NCBI GenBank assembly: GCA_009746045.1
Contig: RPFO01000026.1
Location: forward strand, 1,530,150-1,594,149
Direction of reading: 5' to 3'
Source of the DNA: Mesostigma viride
Taxonomy: Eukaryota; Streptophyta; Mesostigmatophyceae; Mesostigmatales; Mesostigmataceae
DNA: 64,000 nt
Shown one piece after another: positions 10,101 through 19,526 of this stretch. Below the pieces are notes generated by a model, which worked only from the letters and a program-made list of their open reading frames with translations, was not told the DNA's origin and ran no database searches. A program made the position numbers and the translations under genes. Each line of letters begins with the position of its first letter. Within the stretch, counting starts at the first letter, position 1.

Positions 10101-10713
10101 CACAGTATTACAAACCATGAAACCTAAGGATCTCCAGAAGCTACTAAAGGCTGGACCTTCCCTTGTCATTCATCCACTCAACCTCATGGAAGATATTCAC
10201 ATTAACTGTCTGATGGACAGCTCCATGGAGAGTAGGGTAATAACAAAAATGGATGCCAGGGAGGCTGGGGTGTTCTTCCTTACCAACAAGGGAGACTATA
10301 TGTCCATGGTGTCGTGGTACAGCAGATTGCATCGCAGAAAAGCTGTTGGCAGTAACTCTGCTGAGTGCCGTGCTGTGGTGTCTGCTGTGCAGCATGCTCG
10401 ATCCCTTCAGCACATACTAACCTGGTTGCAAACTCAGGCTGGCAGCAAGGCTGATGTGCATGCTCACTTACACACTGACAGTCAGTCAGTCATTAGTTTC
10501 CTTAACAAGAAATCTGTGACTGCTGCTGTGCATACTGATCTGGACTGGGTGATTTTGAAACAGGAAACAAGCTATTTTTCCAGCTGGCAGCATCTGCCAG
10601 ACGAGGAGAACCTGGCTGACGCATTGACCAAGATTCCGTCATTAGCAGCAACCCAGTACCAGCTTCTGTGTGATGCAATGAATCCCTATCTGTCTAGTCA
10701 GACAAATGGATGA
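6880..10713 (+). CDS. Pol: zinc knuckle, integrase, protease-like, reverse transcriptase, RNase H
   Basis: The open frame runs from 6754 (1319 codons, no ATG needed) and is probably entered by frameshift at 6880. Numbering from 6754: CCHC knuckle at about 104-117 (C-x2-C-x4-H-x4-C) and a second C-x2-C-x4-H-x6-C at 129-144; integrase HHCC (H218, H222, C250, C253) and core D283, D331, E362; protease-like AVDTQAQVSVIS at about 636-647 with LLGEPF at about 701; RT at about 800-1050 with ATDIKRAFLRGD and the catalytic WHGDD at about 1008; RNase H at about 1148-1295 ending LADALTKIP. Two oddities: the protease active site reads DTQ instead of DTG or DSG, and it follows the integrase instead of preceding it. 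RT and RNase H clearly place it in Ty1/Copia. Confidence 0.92.
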   Translation, partial: APARGAAGRPVQEGQGQPAPRPAGTACSAQAKPVEAAHPPTPAPPTPAPTAQPPHAGPKNKCTRCGTKGHQRADCKWNPAVGDVDLCFGCKHPRHLPPGTWCDRQDKAPKGCTSSQHAYVDLYDLIIIGDKDKGLLDFEAAQKISSTYNVILPYLKALTPAAVDTVDLRELATQLHIAMGHEVVAEKIARRAGGSRLRNAVRLARKHCQQCQFHGPKPPKWHVATPPTQRGIIVGDVVHIDGEQYLILKDTWSRFTVMEPLPGMAKEQLRAALVIALPRFYPVDTILLDQQFSCLAECEGWDANIEIAGLQDHEGQGVIERTIRSVKTLVAKSTDLKATSGSYADRALWCSEICATLNLRPVLHAPWGEILPIGLQAGVYPPEVLALYNTVRAKVADKLAEKDITHPRTVFQLGEQVLYFKETKHGKTGMWYGPCTVLRMTKKGKNMDIRSLETGRKHRVSSHRVKKYFPPLADVPGEESLNMDSLLNSGEQAEPPSIPTPGADDGTTTPSVIPPPLSEVRVTPQPGVSPSGQSSTRHEVPEQNKGNPAEFKSKLEKALAALHKAHKSKAKQASGLAKVSAVCSDYSQESCILAVDTQAQVSVISAQAIPGLQLAPSPWTQVQDFSGKTTLDVLGQVMIPILGIQTPFQVVEGYMGNALLGEPFISYPGVTITASQLRVTGVGAIPLDHYKIPLSQLVHGLDAYIKAINIKYGPGEIPDLEKKVHNQRPHPQSFGVGKWDLAMHSPHNYDALIQQCKTQKGFQKWIQAIRHQAREEWVLPNPKHPDYKPPVTPVWEIPEGAKKLRLKFVLKHKAQPVGSPIYHARPCVTELKGMSKLSKGELYTPGLQQTSLRILLSVFLHHLNAGQDYACKATDIKRAFLRGDPDKAQDVWKGQVYVVPTPAAWAHDIDEPYLLLNLGVEGLQSAPTIFRKSAEEVFKKLNATYDDLDPCLFAVPTPSGLLLFVWHGDDQLICGPRAEVDKFIQQVQQSYEIGKQTELGPEPLQFCGIMLALEEQQEQWVCTLSPPAQYLEECLELLDIPCIPAHMCATVKGKLGWLSAICAPHLAVVSRIDDTVLQTMKPKDLQKLLKAGPSLVIHPLNLMEDIHINCLMDSSMESRVITKMDAREAGVFFLTNKGDYMSMVSWYSRLHRRKAVGSNSAECRAVVSAVQHARSLQHILTWLQTQAGSKADVHAHLHTDSQSVISFLNKKSVTAAVHTDLDWVILKQETSYFSSWQHLPDEENLADALTKIPSLAATQYQLLCDAMNPYLSSQTNG

Positions 10714-11027
10714 TGAAATAGGGCACTCCAGACTAATGGTGCAGACTATGGTCTTTCCCAGCTGGTGGCAACTTGGCAACAAACATAATAATTTCTTGAT
10801 GTGCCCCCTGGTTTTTCCATAGCCACTCATCACTCCACTGACTTGTACAAACAGGGGATCCTAGGTTCAGAAACCTCAAAGACACTGTCAGATTTAAAGG
10901 CAATGGGGTCTGTGGGCGCTTTAATTCACAACGTCCATTGTGGTCTGATATGAGTTTTCCTGTACCAATGTCTTATTCATGATATTGCCAAGTACCTGAA
11001 AAAAACAAAAAGGAATAAAAACTGGAG

Positions 11028-11065
11028 GTGCAGCACTGATGCCTTAAAAAAAAAAAAAAAAAAAA
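11028..11065 (+). mobile_element. Tiny poly(A) retroposed insertion before the 3' LTR
   Basis: GTGCAGCACTGATGCCTT followed by twenty A lies between two near-identical copies of GAATAAAACTGGAG (11013-11027 with one extra A, and 11066-11079). This has the form of a 38-nt, strongly 5'-truncated, poly(A)-tailed insertion with target duplication at the polypurine tract/LTR boundary. The upstream copy, with its AAAACAAAAAGG lead, is probably the original polypurine tract. Confidence 0.55.
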
Positions 11066-11077
11066 GAATAAAACTGG

Positions 11078-11520
11078 AGTTAGCCTCTAGTCGTGGACAT
11101 AGGCTAAGTACCAGATAGCAATGTGCTATCTGGGGTTTCGCACGTGTAGGCTCGGTCAGAAGTCCCGGCTATATGTGATTCGGCAGGCTAGACTATTCGA
11201 TAGCCGAGTCCTGGTGACGGACGCCAGTACCCAAGTAGGATTGGCGGTACGGCGTCGCCAGTACCCACTCGGGACTGACATTGAGGTGTCGGATGTTGGA
11301 CTAAGGTCCTGAGAGTCTAGCAGTGGCGTCGCGCCACTCAGGCTGCACCACAGAGCCCAACGGCCACTGTCGGCTGCTCCAGACGTGGCAGCCAGGCAGA
11401 GCGTTGCTTGTCGACAATGCTAAATGCCCTTGTGCACGTTGGGTGCGGGGCTTGTGATTTATTGTAATAAACACATGCGTTAGGCCATTGAGCATTGAGA
11501 GGTCCACTCGTTTATTAACT
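11078..11520 (+). repeat. 3' LTR of the Copia element
   Basis: 443 bp, apparently identical to 4217-4659. It is followed directly by CACAACCAGG, the continuation of the Q LINE 3' UTR. Confidence 0.92.
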
Positions 11521-11836
11521 CACAACCAGGCATAGCCTTAGCCTAGTCCTAGTACAGCCATGCTACGCCGTGGCTATGGTCAGATTACTTGCCCATGCTA
11601 TACTTGTTATGTCACGCTTACATGGGTCTTATTGCACCCACAGTTTGCCGGATCGTTAGCCTGTCCTTTTAGCTAGCGCGCCCGATTGCAGCTGTGGCAT
11701 GCCTTTGGCATGAAGGAGACTGGGGGTCTCTGCCCTTTCTCCTGTAGTGCACACACAGGGATTAAAAGCACTTCAGTGCTCCGTGACTCCCCAACGGGAG
11801 CACGTGTTTAATTAATTAATTATTAATTAATTAATT

Positions 11837-12195
11837 GGGGGCCAAGCATGTCCATGAGTTGACCTTCGGGTTGGTATATCACAACCTTACATATATGCAG
11901 GGTAGGCCATGTCGGTATAACTGCCGTCAAAGTCAGGGGGGTCAAGACGAGCGTTTTCATTTTTGGTAGAATGTGCATTTTGAATTATGTTATAAGAGCT
12001 AGGCACCTACCACTTCAGGAATGATAAACAATCAGTTGCTGAACAGTTTGAGCCATTGGGGTCATCACTTGGGTGGGTATACCAGCAGTTACACTACCCA
12101 GTACAGCCCATAGCGGGGGTACCGGTGGTAAAAAGCAACCAAGGGGGTAGGGGTGGGCATACTCACTACCTACTAATACCTACTACTAATATGGC
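11837..12195 (+). mobile_element. Fragment of the X-type TTAA element
   Basis: This stretch matches the interiors of X (33960-34315, inverted) and X' (43848-43909 plus 51399-51700), including the ACATATATGCAGGG and TACCTACTAATA blocks. It has neither terminus. It is the DNA directly after the Q tail. Noncoding. Confidence 0.65.
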
Positions 12196-12483
12196 CCCGG
12201 CTCTGGTGAGCTTCGGGGAGGGGAGGCGAGCAGTAAGCAGTGCGGCTCCAGTCATGTGCCAGGACATAGCAATGGAGTGATGAGTAAGACGTGAGAGGGT
12301 TACATACACGTGCCAGAAGACATCCAGGGTGACCGCAGGGCTGGTTTTCCGCAAAACGGTCTTAAAGTTGGTACAAAAAGCTGCCAAGTTCCGGCCAGTG
12401 CCCAATGTACAGACCACGAGCATCCGTATTGATATTTTTTAAATTATTTATTACGTGCATTCGCTGCCCATGTGCGTTCTAGC
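12196..12483. other. Unassigned spacer
   Basis: About 290 bp with a short minus-strand open frame (12166-12423, 85 codons) that I do not recognise and that runs into the X-type repeat. I see no supporting splice sites or family signature. Confidence 0.4.
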
Positions 12484-12735
12484 TAATCAAGTAACGTGCG
12501 TGCACGTGTTTGCAACTGACTTGCCCGTTGAAACTCTACGGCGGAGCCAATTTTCGGAAGAACCTCACCCTTCTGCTTGCAAATTCGGGACAAATTCGGT
12601 GGATGGATGGATCATGGATGGATGGATTGTCGGATTTTCATCCCCTATTCCTATGTTTTCTCACGTGTACGGCCTTATAAGCTTCGCCAATTCTGGCGAA
12701 CCTAACGGTTCTTCCGAAAATTGGCTCCGCCAGAT
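12484..12735 (+). mobile_element. MITE, copy 1
   Basis: Core ends are GGCGGAGCCAATTTTCGG and its inverse, enclosing about 195 bp with GGATGGATGG runs. A second copy lies inverted at 13250-13500. The similarity extends about 55 bp beyond the left core end (through TTGAAACTCTAC), so a slightly larger segment was duplicated. No coding capacity. Confidence 0.7.
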
Positions 12736-13000
12736 TAACGTGCATTCGCAGGCTGGGCTCCGGCGGGGCGCGCCGCGCCGCGGCGCCCCCTCAGGTTTAA
12801 GATCAACTCAGTAAGATCGTCAACCCTGGATTTGATTTTAGGTTTAAGACCGCAGCCCTGGGTTGGCCAGACCCCCGTCTTAAACATGAGGGGGGTGTAG
12901 ACCAGAGTCCTGAATTCCTGAACGAGTCACGCCCGTTTTAAGTCGACGATTCCGAATCTTTTCCCGGCAAAGTCACGCTGCTAAACGTGCCAGTGGGCCA

Positions 13001-13025
13001 CAACAACAACAACAACAACAACAAA
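13001..13025 (+). repeat. (AAC)n microsatellite
   Basis: About eight AAC units, followed by a short direct repeat of ACGTGCCAGTG on both sides (12985 and 13025). The rest of 12736-13249 shows no gene; part reads GC-rich and may be host spacer. Confidence 0.8.
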
Positions 13026-13249
13026 CGTGCCAGTGCCCAATTATCCGGCGAATATACTTGAGATCCTCTGCAGTATCCACGGCACAGTACAGCTGTTGGG
13101 AGCCGTGACGGCAAAAAGGTATCTCACCATGTTTTTGCCGTACGACGGTCGGAATTTTTTAAAGTATCTTTTAATTGGTTTCCCAAGTCGCCCATTTGGC
13201 AGTTCAAGGCTCCCATTAAGTGTCTTTTGAAGGATAATGATGAGTCAAT

Positions 13250-13500
13250 GATCTGGCGGAGCCAATTTTCGGAAGAACCGTTAGGTTCGCCAGAATTGGC
13301 GAAGCTTATAAGGCCGTACACGTGAGAAAACATAGGAATAGGGGATGAAAATCCGTCAATCCATCCATCCATACATACATACATCCACCGAATTTGTCCC
13401 GAATTTGCAAGCATAAGGGTGAGGTTCTTCCGAAAATTGGCTCCGCCGTAGAGTTTCAACGGGCAAGTTGCAAACACGCACGTTACTTGATACGCGGTAT
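13250..13500 (-). mobile_element. MITE, copy 2, inverted
   Basis: Inverse of 12484-12735 with the same terminal GGCGGAGCCAATTTTCGG repeats; the internal GGATGG run has partly become CATACATACATACAT. With copy 1 it can form a long hairpin around a 515-bp spacer. Confidence 0.7.
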
Positions 13501-14685
13501 GCCAGTCATGTTTCATAAATTTCGTTCCCGCGGTTTCGAATCTCTTGTCTGACCCTCTTCCGGCACCTGCTCCGGCAGATAAAATCAAGGTCGTCAGATC
13601 GCGACTCTCGGGTTTATATTTTCCCATGGGGAGACCTAAGGAGAAATGGGTACCAAGTAGCGACCAGCTGGTTACTCATGAGTGTGTAAAAGATGTGGCA
13701 GGTGACCGGTTTAGTAGGATCGTCGGATCGCGCGACTCACGGCAGGATCAGGGCACGATCACATTTTACTGATTTTAGCTCGGTCAACAGAAACCTCGCC
13801 TGCGTGGACCCCAAAGGTACCCCGCCGCCACGATACCCCAAAAGCGCCCTTCGACCCAAAGGCGCCAGATAGGATTGGCATGCTAGGAATTAAGATCTGG
13901 AATTGCCGTTCTGACTCTAGCCTGGAGTGCCGGGTCCAAGTCTGTCGACCGCTGACAAGATTGGAATCTTCTGTCTTGTGTGGAATTTTCGTGTGCAAGC
14001 AGAGGCCAGTGTTGTTTCACGCGGGGTGATGTTGTCATAACGTAGCCTTGTGTCAAGGCTTTCTGGCTCAGACAACATGACACCGTAGCAGGTCGCCGCT
14101 TGGTACACGCTGACAAACTCCAGAGATGGTGGCACACGAGGAGTTATCGCCACGCGCTATCCTCGTGTCAACAGTAGTAGATCTCACTTTCACCCACGAG
14201 TAGGCCCATTAATGAGGCGCTGTTGCCATGTAAACTTTTACACGCCAGCAGCATGGCATGCGCACTCGAGGTGTTGCGTCACATGGCAGTTATGTAAGGG
14301 AGTTATGTAAGATGAATGAGATGGAATGCTCTAAGGCGCACCCCGCCGATGATCAGGCACGAACGTCAGAGCGCTTTGAGCGGATGAGGCTCACAGGAAG
14401 CCTGCGGATTGCAAATGCTCTTGCTGTCGACAGACATACGTACGTATATAACTTTTAGTCCATTCTATTCATTTTAATCAATTCTAATCCATCCGGCCTT
14501 CAATTTGCATGTTTTCACTGGTTTGTTTTCCAAGTCTTCGAGGCCGTGAGTAGCTATTGTAGAGGCTGGTGTTTCTTTCAAGTGGAGAACTGCGGACAGA
14601 ATTCAGCTAGCAATGCAGGTTTTGTCAGTGCGTTTAGCCTGATAGTCCTGGTGCGCTTTTCCTCCCCGTCGTTTTGCTGTCACAG
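13501..14685 (+). other. 5' flank and possible first exon or intron of the host gene
   Basis: No confident gene. The sequence immediately before 14686 is a textbook 3' splice acceptor: a T/C-rich run (TTTTCCTCCCCGTCGTTTTG) followed by CTGTCACAG. This implies at least one upstream exon in this stretch, but I could not choose its donor or the start codon. Confidence 0.4.
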
Positions 14686-17685
14686 GCCGTTCGAGTGCGG
14701 AACCTCATCCCTGGCCGACGAGGTCCACCTTCAAATCCAGCGGGCTAGATCCAGGACCCGAGCGTCCTGGGACGGCGCCAAAAGCGAATATTTATTAAAT
14801 TACCTACCCTCCTGCGATCGGGAACGATCCCAGGTGTCCACCAGCTTGGACACCCGCATGGACGGCAAGGCACTCAGGGCCAGGCGCAGCATCGATTCCG
14901 ACGACTGCAGCTACTCGACGGGTGACTCGGGCCAATCCTCTCTGCCCGTTGTGAGCGATAGCCTTTGCAGGGGCTGTGGCGCCACGCCCATCCTTCCCAT
15001 TGGTGACCAGGAATCTGACGCCGTGTGCTTATGTGTCCCTGGCAAAACCGTCATGTCTCGCCCAGACACCGACGCCCGCTGCCGGTCGGCCCTTACCGCG
15101 CGCATGCTGTCAACAGCGCGGCCCAGCACGCCTCTGAATGACATGCCCTCTGTGATGGACGTCGACTCTGGGTCCACCAGAAGTGCCCGCGCGACCATGG
15201 GCCCCCGCGCCAGCAGTGTCCCGGTCCCTGTGTCAGGGTCCCTGGCTGTTCCCCGGTCCGTGCCGGCGCCTTTCTCTCCGTTGGCCAGTCCAGGGGGCGG
15301 CGCCTTTGGATGCCAGGATAATCGCGTTGTGAGAGGCGGCAAGGCCCTAGTGCCGATGGCCCCGGTCCCGCAACCCATGCCCACTTGTGGCACGGTGTCT
15401 GAAGGACTAGGGGCCGCTGCCTTGACTAGCGGTGGCGCGGCGCAAGGAAGTAGGTTGCCCTCAACGCACGTGGGGATGGGCTTGCACAATGATCAGGTGT
15501 CATCAGGGGCAGGCTGCCGATCCTCTGGGGCTGGAAATACGGCACCCGGGGCGAGCAACGTGGCATCCGCGCTCAGCGGGTTCCCCTCAAACCTGGCAAC
15601 GATTTGCACGGGCGTGGGCCCTCTTCGCGTGCAGGAGGGGTTTGTGATCGCCCTGCCGAATGCACCGTCGTCATCAGCACCACGGTCCTCGTCATGGGTG
15701 CCCCCCTCGAATGAACCCTCAATCGGGGCCTCCCCCTCGGGGCCTTCTAAACCCTCGTCCTCGGGGCCTTCATCATCAGGGTCTTTTTCATCCGCGTCCA
15801 TGTCTTCCCACACGGCATCGGCCTTATCCTGTGGGCCGGTGTCATCCTGCGCTCCTGGCGCGCCCTCCCTCTCCTCGTTGTCCCATACAGTTGTGTGTGG
15901 CAGCCGTGACAGCAACAGCATCGACAGCCGGCAAAACAAGGAGCGCAACAGCAGCGACAGCCGCGACAATGGCGGCAGCAGCAGCAGCGGCAACAACCAG
16001 AGCGGCAGCAACGGTAGGAGCAGCAGCAGTAACAACAGGAGGGACGACAATAACAATGACGACAACAAGGACGATAAAACTAGCCGGAACAGCAACAAAG
16101 GCCAAGTCGGGAGGGTGCCGCCGGACGCCAGAAGACCAACCATTGCAACCGTGGCAACGATGGAGGCCAGCAGAGCGCCCCCACCCGCCCCCGCCCCCCG
16201 GCGTGCTCCGCGTCTATCGGACGACGTGGAGCTGATCTGGGGCAGCGGATGGGAGCCCAGGGCAGGGGCGCAGTGGCAGATGGCAGCAGCGAGGCTCGAC
16301 GGGGACGCCCGCGACACCTCGTCGGGCGCTAAGTCTTGCGTGGATGCCTCGGGCGGATCTTCTGTTAACTCCGCCAGCGCGGGCTCTTTCGTGAGCCCGG
16401 GCGGGAATTCCGGACTCCAGGATGGTGTGTTTGCGCCCGATGGTGCAGCCGGTGCTGCGGCGCCGCTGATGACCTCAGCGGCTGCGCCACCGGCATCCGG
16501 GGCAGCAGCATCCACACCATTCCCAGGAAGCGGCCCGAATGCCCTTGAGGATGGCGGCGCCAAGGTGGCCGGGAATGACCTTTCTAGGGCCAGGCACTCA
16601 TCGGGCGCTGCGGCGCAGCCACTTGGCGGTTTATCGGGCCCCTCGTCGCGCTCGTTTGCGTTCAGCGCTCAGCAGCCCACGCCCGGCGCGCTCGTGCGCA
16701 CGCGCGTTCAGAAGTTCAACGTGCTGCCGCCTTCACGCCTCGGTGGGCTGCCCTGCGTGGAGGCGGTCCCGCTGGGGAGCGGCGAGGGGCCGTTCCTGCA
16801 GCCACGGTACAAGGGCTATGCTGGCGTCCCGCCGCCAGTGGTCGCTGCCACATCGGGCCTCGTGCGGCGTGGCAGCGGCTCGTGCGTGTCAGCCATGGCG
16901 CGAGAGGCGATGGTGAGGGAGGCTGGAGGGAAGGATGGGGTGGGCGATGTGAGGGAGGGAATGGTGAGGGAGGATGGCCGGTGGGAGACGGCGGCGGATG
17001 GAGGAATCATTTGTGCGGTCCCCATGGCCTTGGATGGGCAGGAGGCGGATTCGGGACAGCTGTCACGCGGTGGTGCCAGGAGGGGCGGTGTCGTGGAGGC
17101 CGGCGGGGGGGCGGACGCTGGTACTAGCGAGGGGGAGAAGTATGAGGGGAAGGGGCAAGGGAAGGAGTGGGAATGGTACCACGGACAAGGTGGCGGGCCA
17201 GACATCATGGGGACATCACCTTACGGCCACGCGGCCGCGGAGGGGATGGCGGTGACGGCCGGGGCAATGGCAGCGGAGCCACCGCGACACTTGCGCGCTG
17301 GTATCACTACCCGCAGCGGCGGCAGCGGCAGCGCGGACCGAGGTTTTGGTGGCGGGGTGGGTGCTTCTCTGGGTGTTGGGCTAGCCGAGGAAGGCAGGTC
17401 CCACAAGGGGGTCTTTTATCACCAGCCACGGGGCTCCGGTGCCGGTCAGTGGTCTATCGCGCGGGATGGCGGCAACCACTCGGCGGCGAACAAGCGACGG
17501 AGGGACCTGGCGAGTGATTCGGTGGACGAGGAAGGATGGTGCATGGAGCGGCTGTTGCACGCGGCGGGCGTGTTGGGGGGTCAGGATGGGTATGAGGGGT
17601 ACCCGGAGCGGGATGCGTCGGCAGGCAAAGTGGAGGAGTGGCGCGGGGGCGTCTCGCGCATGCACTCGGACTCGCACCTGCAGAG
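14686..17685 (+). CDS. Host gene, exon 1 (as visible): large Ser/Gly/Ala-rich protein
   Basis: An open frame of about 1000 codons. It starts after the acceptor at 14685 or, if that is not used, at the first in-frame ATG at 14858. The protein is low-complexity: Ser/Pro/Ala-rich at first, then a Ser/Asn/Asp/Arg tract (about 15900-16090), then Gly-rich segments with repeated MVRE blocks. The only distinctive motif is PGALVRTR (about 16685), which recurs as MPGPLVR at the ends of the next two exons. The exon ends at a GTGCGC donor (17686) leaving two bases of a codon, which exon 2 completes as AGG. No recognised domain; function unknown. Composition and splice phase support a real gene rather than a chance ORF. 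Confidence 0.6.
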
Positions 17686-18135
17686 GTGCGCTCCTGAAAT
17701 GGGTGAAGGAGAACGTGTCACCCCATGTTCCGCGATGTTTGTGTGCAGTGATGGTTGTGTCTTTCACGATTCGTTTGTCTTCCCTGGACTTCCACGTTTC
17801 TCTTGTTAGTCTACTTTCCCTGCATTGTCCTGAAACAAGGAGGATCATATTCGACAGATCTGATTTGCCAGATCTGACACTGTTTTTTTGTTATCATTAT
17901 TTTATTGGTTTTTTGTAACTTGGTATTGTTCGATAAGGGAGATCAATGAGTAAATAGAAACTCGTGGTCCCCTACAAGGCGGGTACCGAATAGAGGTGTG
18001 GTGTGGGAAAGTGGGGCTAGCGAGCGGGAGATCTGTTACTTGTACAGAGCAGTAAGTTTGACAGTTGGCTGCACTTTCCCTCCCGCCTTTGCCCCCCCTC
18101 TGTCTTCCCCTCCCCTCCCCTTCGAAAAAAAACAG

Positions 18136-18894
18136 GAATGGGAGTAAGAAGCGCGTATTCCTGGCCGATTCCACCCCAGGCACCTTTGATATGTTCCCGC
18201 CCACCAACCGGCTGGCGCTGTCTCCCAGCACCACCCACTTGGGTGGGCGGCCCGCCGGCGACAAGTGGCATGCGATCTCAGAGAATGTGAACGAGGCAGG
18301 CCAGGTGGCAGCGCCGTGGGAACCGACACTGTCCACCCGCACAGACCGTCCTCGCCGCAGCTACGAGCAGCCGCCCGTCTCTACTATGGCCCCCCGGGGC
18401 GGTCACCCGGACGGCCCCACCCCAAGGCATCGTGGTGCATTTGACCCTTACCCGGTCGTCCGGTGCAACTCAGTCCCCGCTGTGCGCATTGTGGGCCCAC
18501 CGTGGGGGAGCAAGCCCTCATCCCCGGAAAGGCACGCCATGACAGGGGCGGTGCCGGAGGGAGGCGAGACAAGGCAAGCAGCGCGGAAATTGAAAGCGCA
18601 TGTGGGAGGACAGGTCCTTAACTCGGGATCGTCCCCCGAGCGGCCGGTGTGCTCAGGCCCCACTTCTTCGGATAGCTCGGGCGATGCGACGATGTATGAC
18701 GGCACGGTGGCCTATCTGGGAGGGATGGGAAAGCCCCGGGGGTTGACCAACGACTGGCGCAAGCCCTTGCGCGCGTTCTATGACAGGCAGGCGGTGGCAG
18801 GGGGGGCAGGGGGGGCGGGCGCAAGCGTTGCAGTGTATAGCGGGCGCGAGGAGGTGGAGGAGGATGCGATGCCCGGACCGCTGGTCCGCACGCG
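18136..18894 (+). CDS. Host gene, exon 2
   Basis: The exon begins after a long C/T tract and AACAG (18131-18135) and ends at a consensus GTGAGT donor (18895). The intron before it is 450 nt and the one after it 632 nt. The first base completes the Arg codon left by exon 1, and the last two bases (CG) are completed by C of exon 3, so the frame stays open across all three exons. The peptide is Pro/Gly/Ser-rich, with a basic start (NGSKKRVF), and ends MPGPLVRTR. No domain recognised. Confidence 0.65.
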
Positions 18895-19526
18895 GTGAGT
18901 GAAACAAGGTTTCGTTTGCTCTTCCCGTTGATAGTACAGACAGTATCCCGTGGTGAATAAACCGGGTAGACCTTTGGATTGTGTGTAGCCCAGCCCACGA
19001 ATATCACACACGCACGCACGCAGTGAGCAAACAAGCTTTTCTTTCCTTAGCATGTTGGTAACACATACGTCTACGTGCGGTGAGGGGACTTGCATTTTTG
19101 AGTCCGTTCCCTGTAGGGCAGTCCCATCAAGGAGCATCTCTCGCTGTTTGTATTTGTTGTCATCGCTTTCAAAGTGGTGTCCAGGGGCGTACGGGACGGC
19201 ATGTTGATGTAATCCTCGCGGCGGTCAGGGCGGAGTTCTGGCATCCTCCGTCACCCACCCAATCCCCCACCTGTCCGCTCCCCTGTCGATCTCGATCCCC
19301 AATACGAATGGGTGGGTATCCCTTGCCCATGCCCTGTCGGTTTAATTAGATTGGCAATTAGATTGTCGATTGTGGGCCGACAGTACCTCACCTGGTATGG
19401 TAGTAATACACTTGTAGTACCACATGGGCAGGTTTGGTGCCTTCTGCGAGTTCATCCATTAACTTAAGCCCCTCCACCTGTTCGTCATTTCCCCCCCCCC
19501 CCCCCCCCCCCCACTCCCCCTTGCAG

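Larger units (their letters stand above)
4217..11520 (+). mobile_element. Ty1/Copia-type LTR retrotransposon, nearly intact
   Basis: A 7304-bp element: LTR, gag, pol in the -1 frame, LTR. The two 443-bp LTRs appear identical, so the insertion is recent. It lies in the Q 3' UTR between GCACGG and CACAACC. Uninterrupted paralogues at 28206 and 39275 read GCACGG-TA-CACAACC, so 2 bp seem to be lost and no 5-bp duplication is visible, which is unusual for an integrase-made insertion. The sequence after the 5' LTR does not look like the initiator-Met primer site typical of plant Copia. Domain order is Gag, CCHC, integrase, protease-like, RT, RNase H. Confidence 0.93.
3281..11836 (+). repeat. LINE-type 3' UTR "Q", interrupted twice
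   Basis: Own sequence is 3281-3346, 4145-4216 and 11521-11836. Joined, it matches the 3' UTR of elements F (28085-28532) and G (39155-39448 plus 42321-42465). It ends with a CTCCC-CAAC-GGGAG hairpin near 11787-11801 and a (TTAA)n tail at about 11807-11836. It starts at the stop codon position of the ORF1 of F/G, so it is a 5'-truncated copy. The foldback element (3347-4144) and the Copia element (4217-11520) sit inside it. Confidence 0.75.

Noticed and set aside
15493-16563. 356-codon minus-strand frame opposite host exon 1
   Set aside because: Low-complexity shadow of a GC-rich Ser/Ala/Gly coding strand; the plus-strand frame is longer and spliced in phase.
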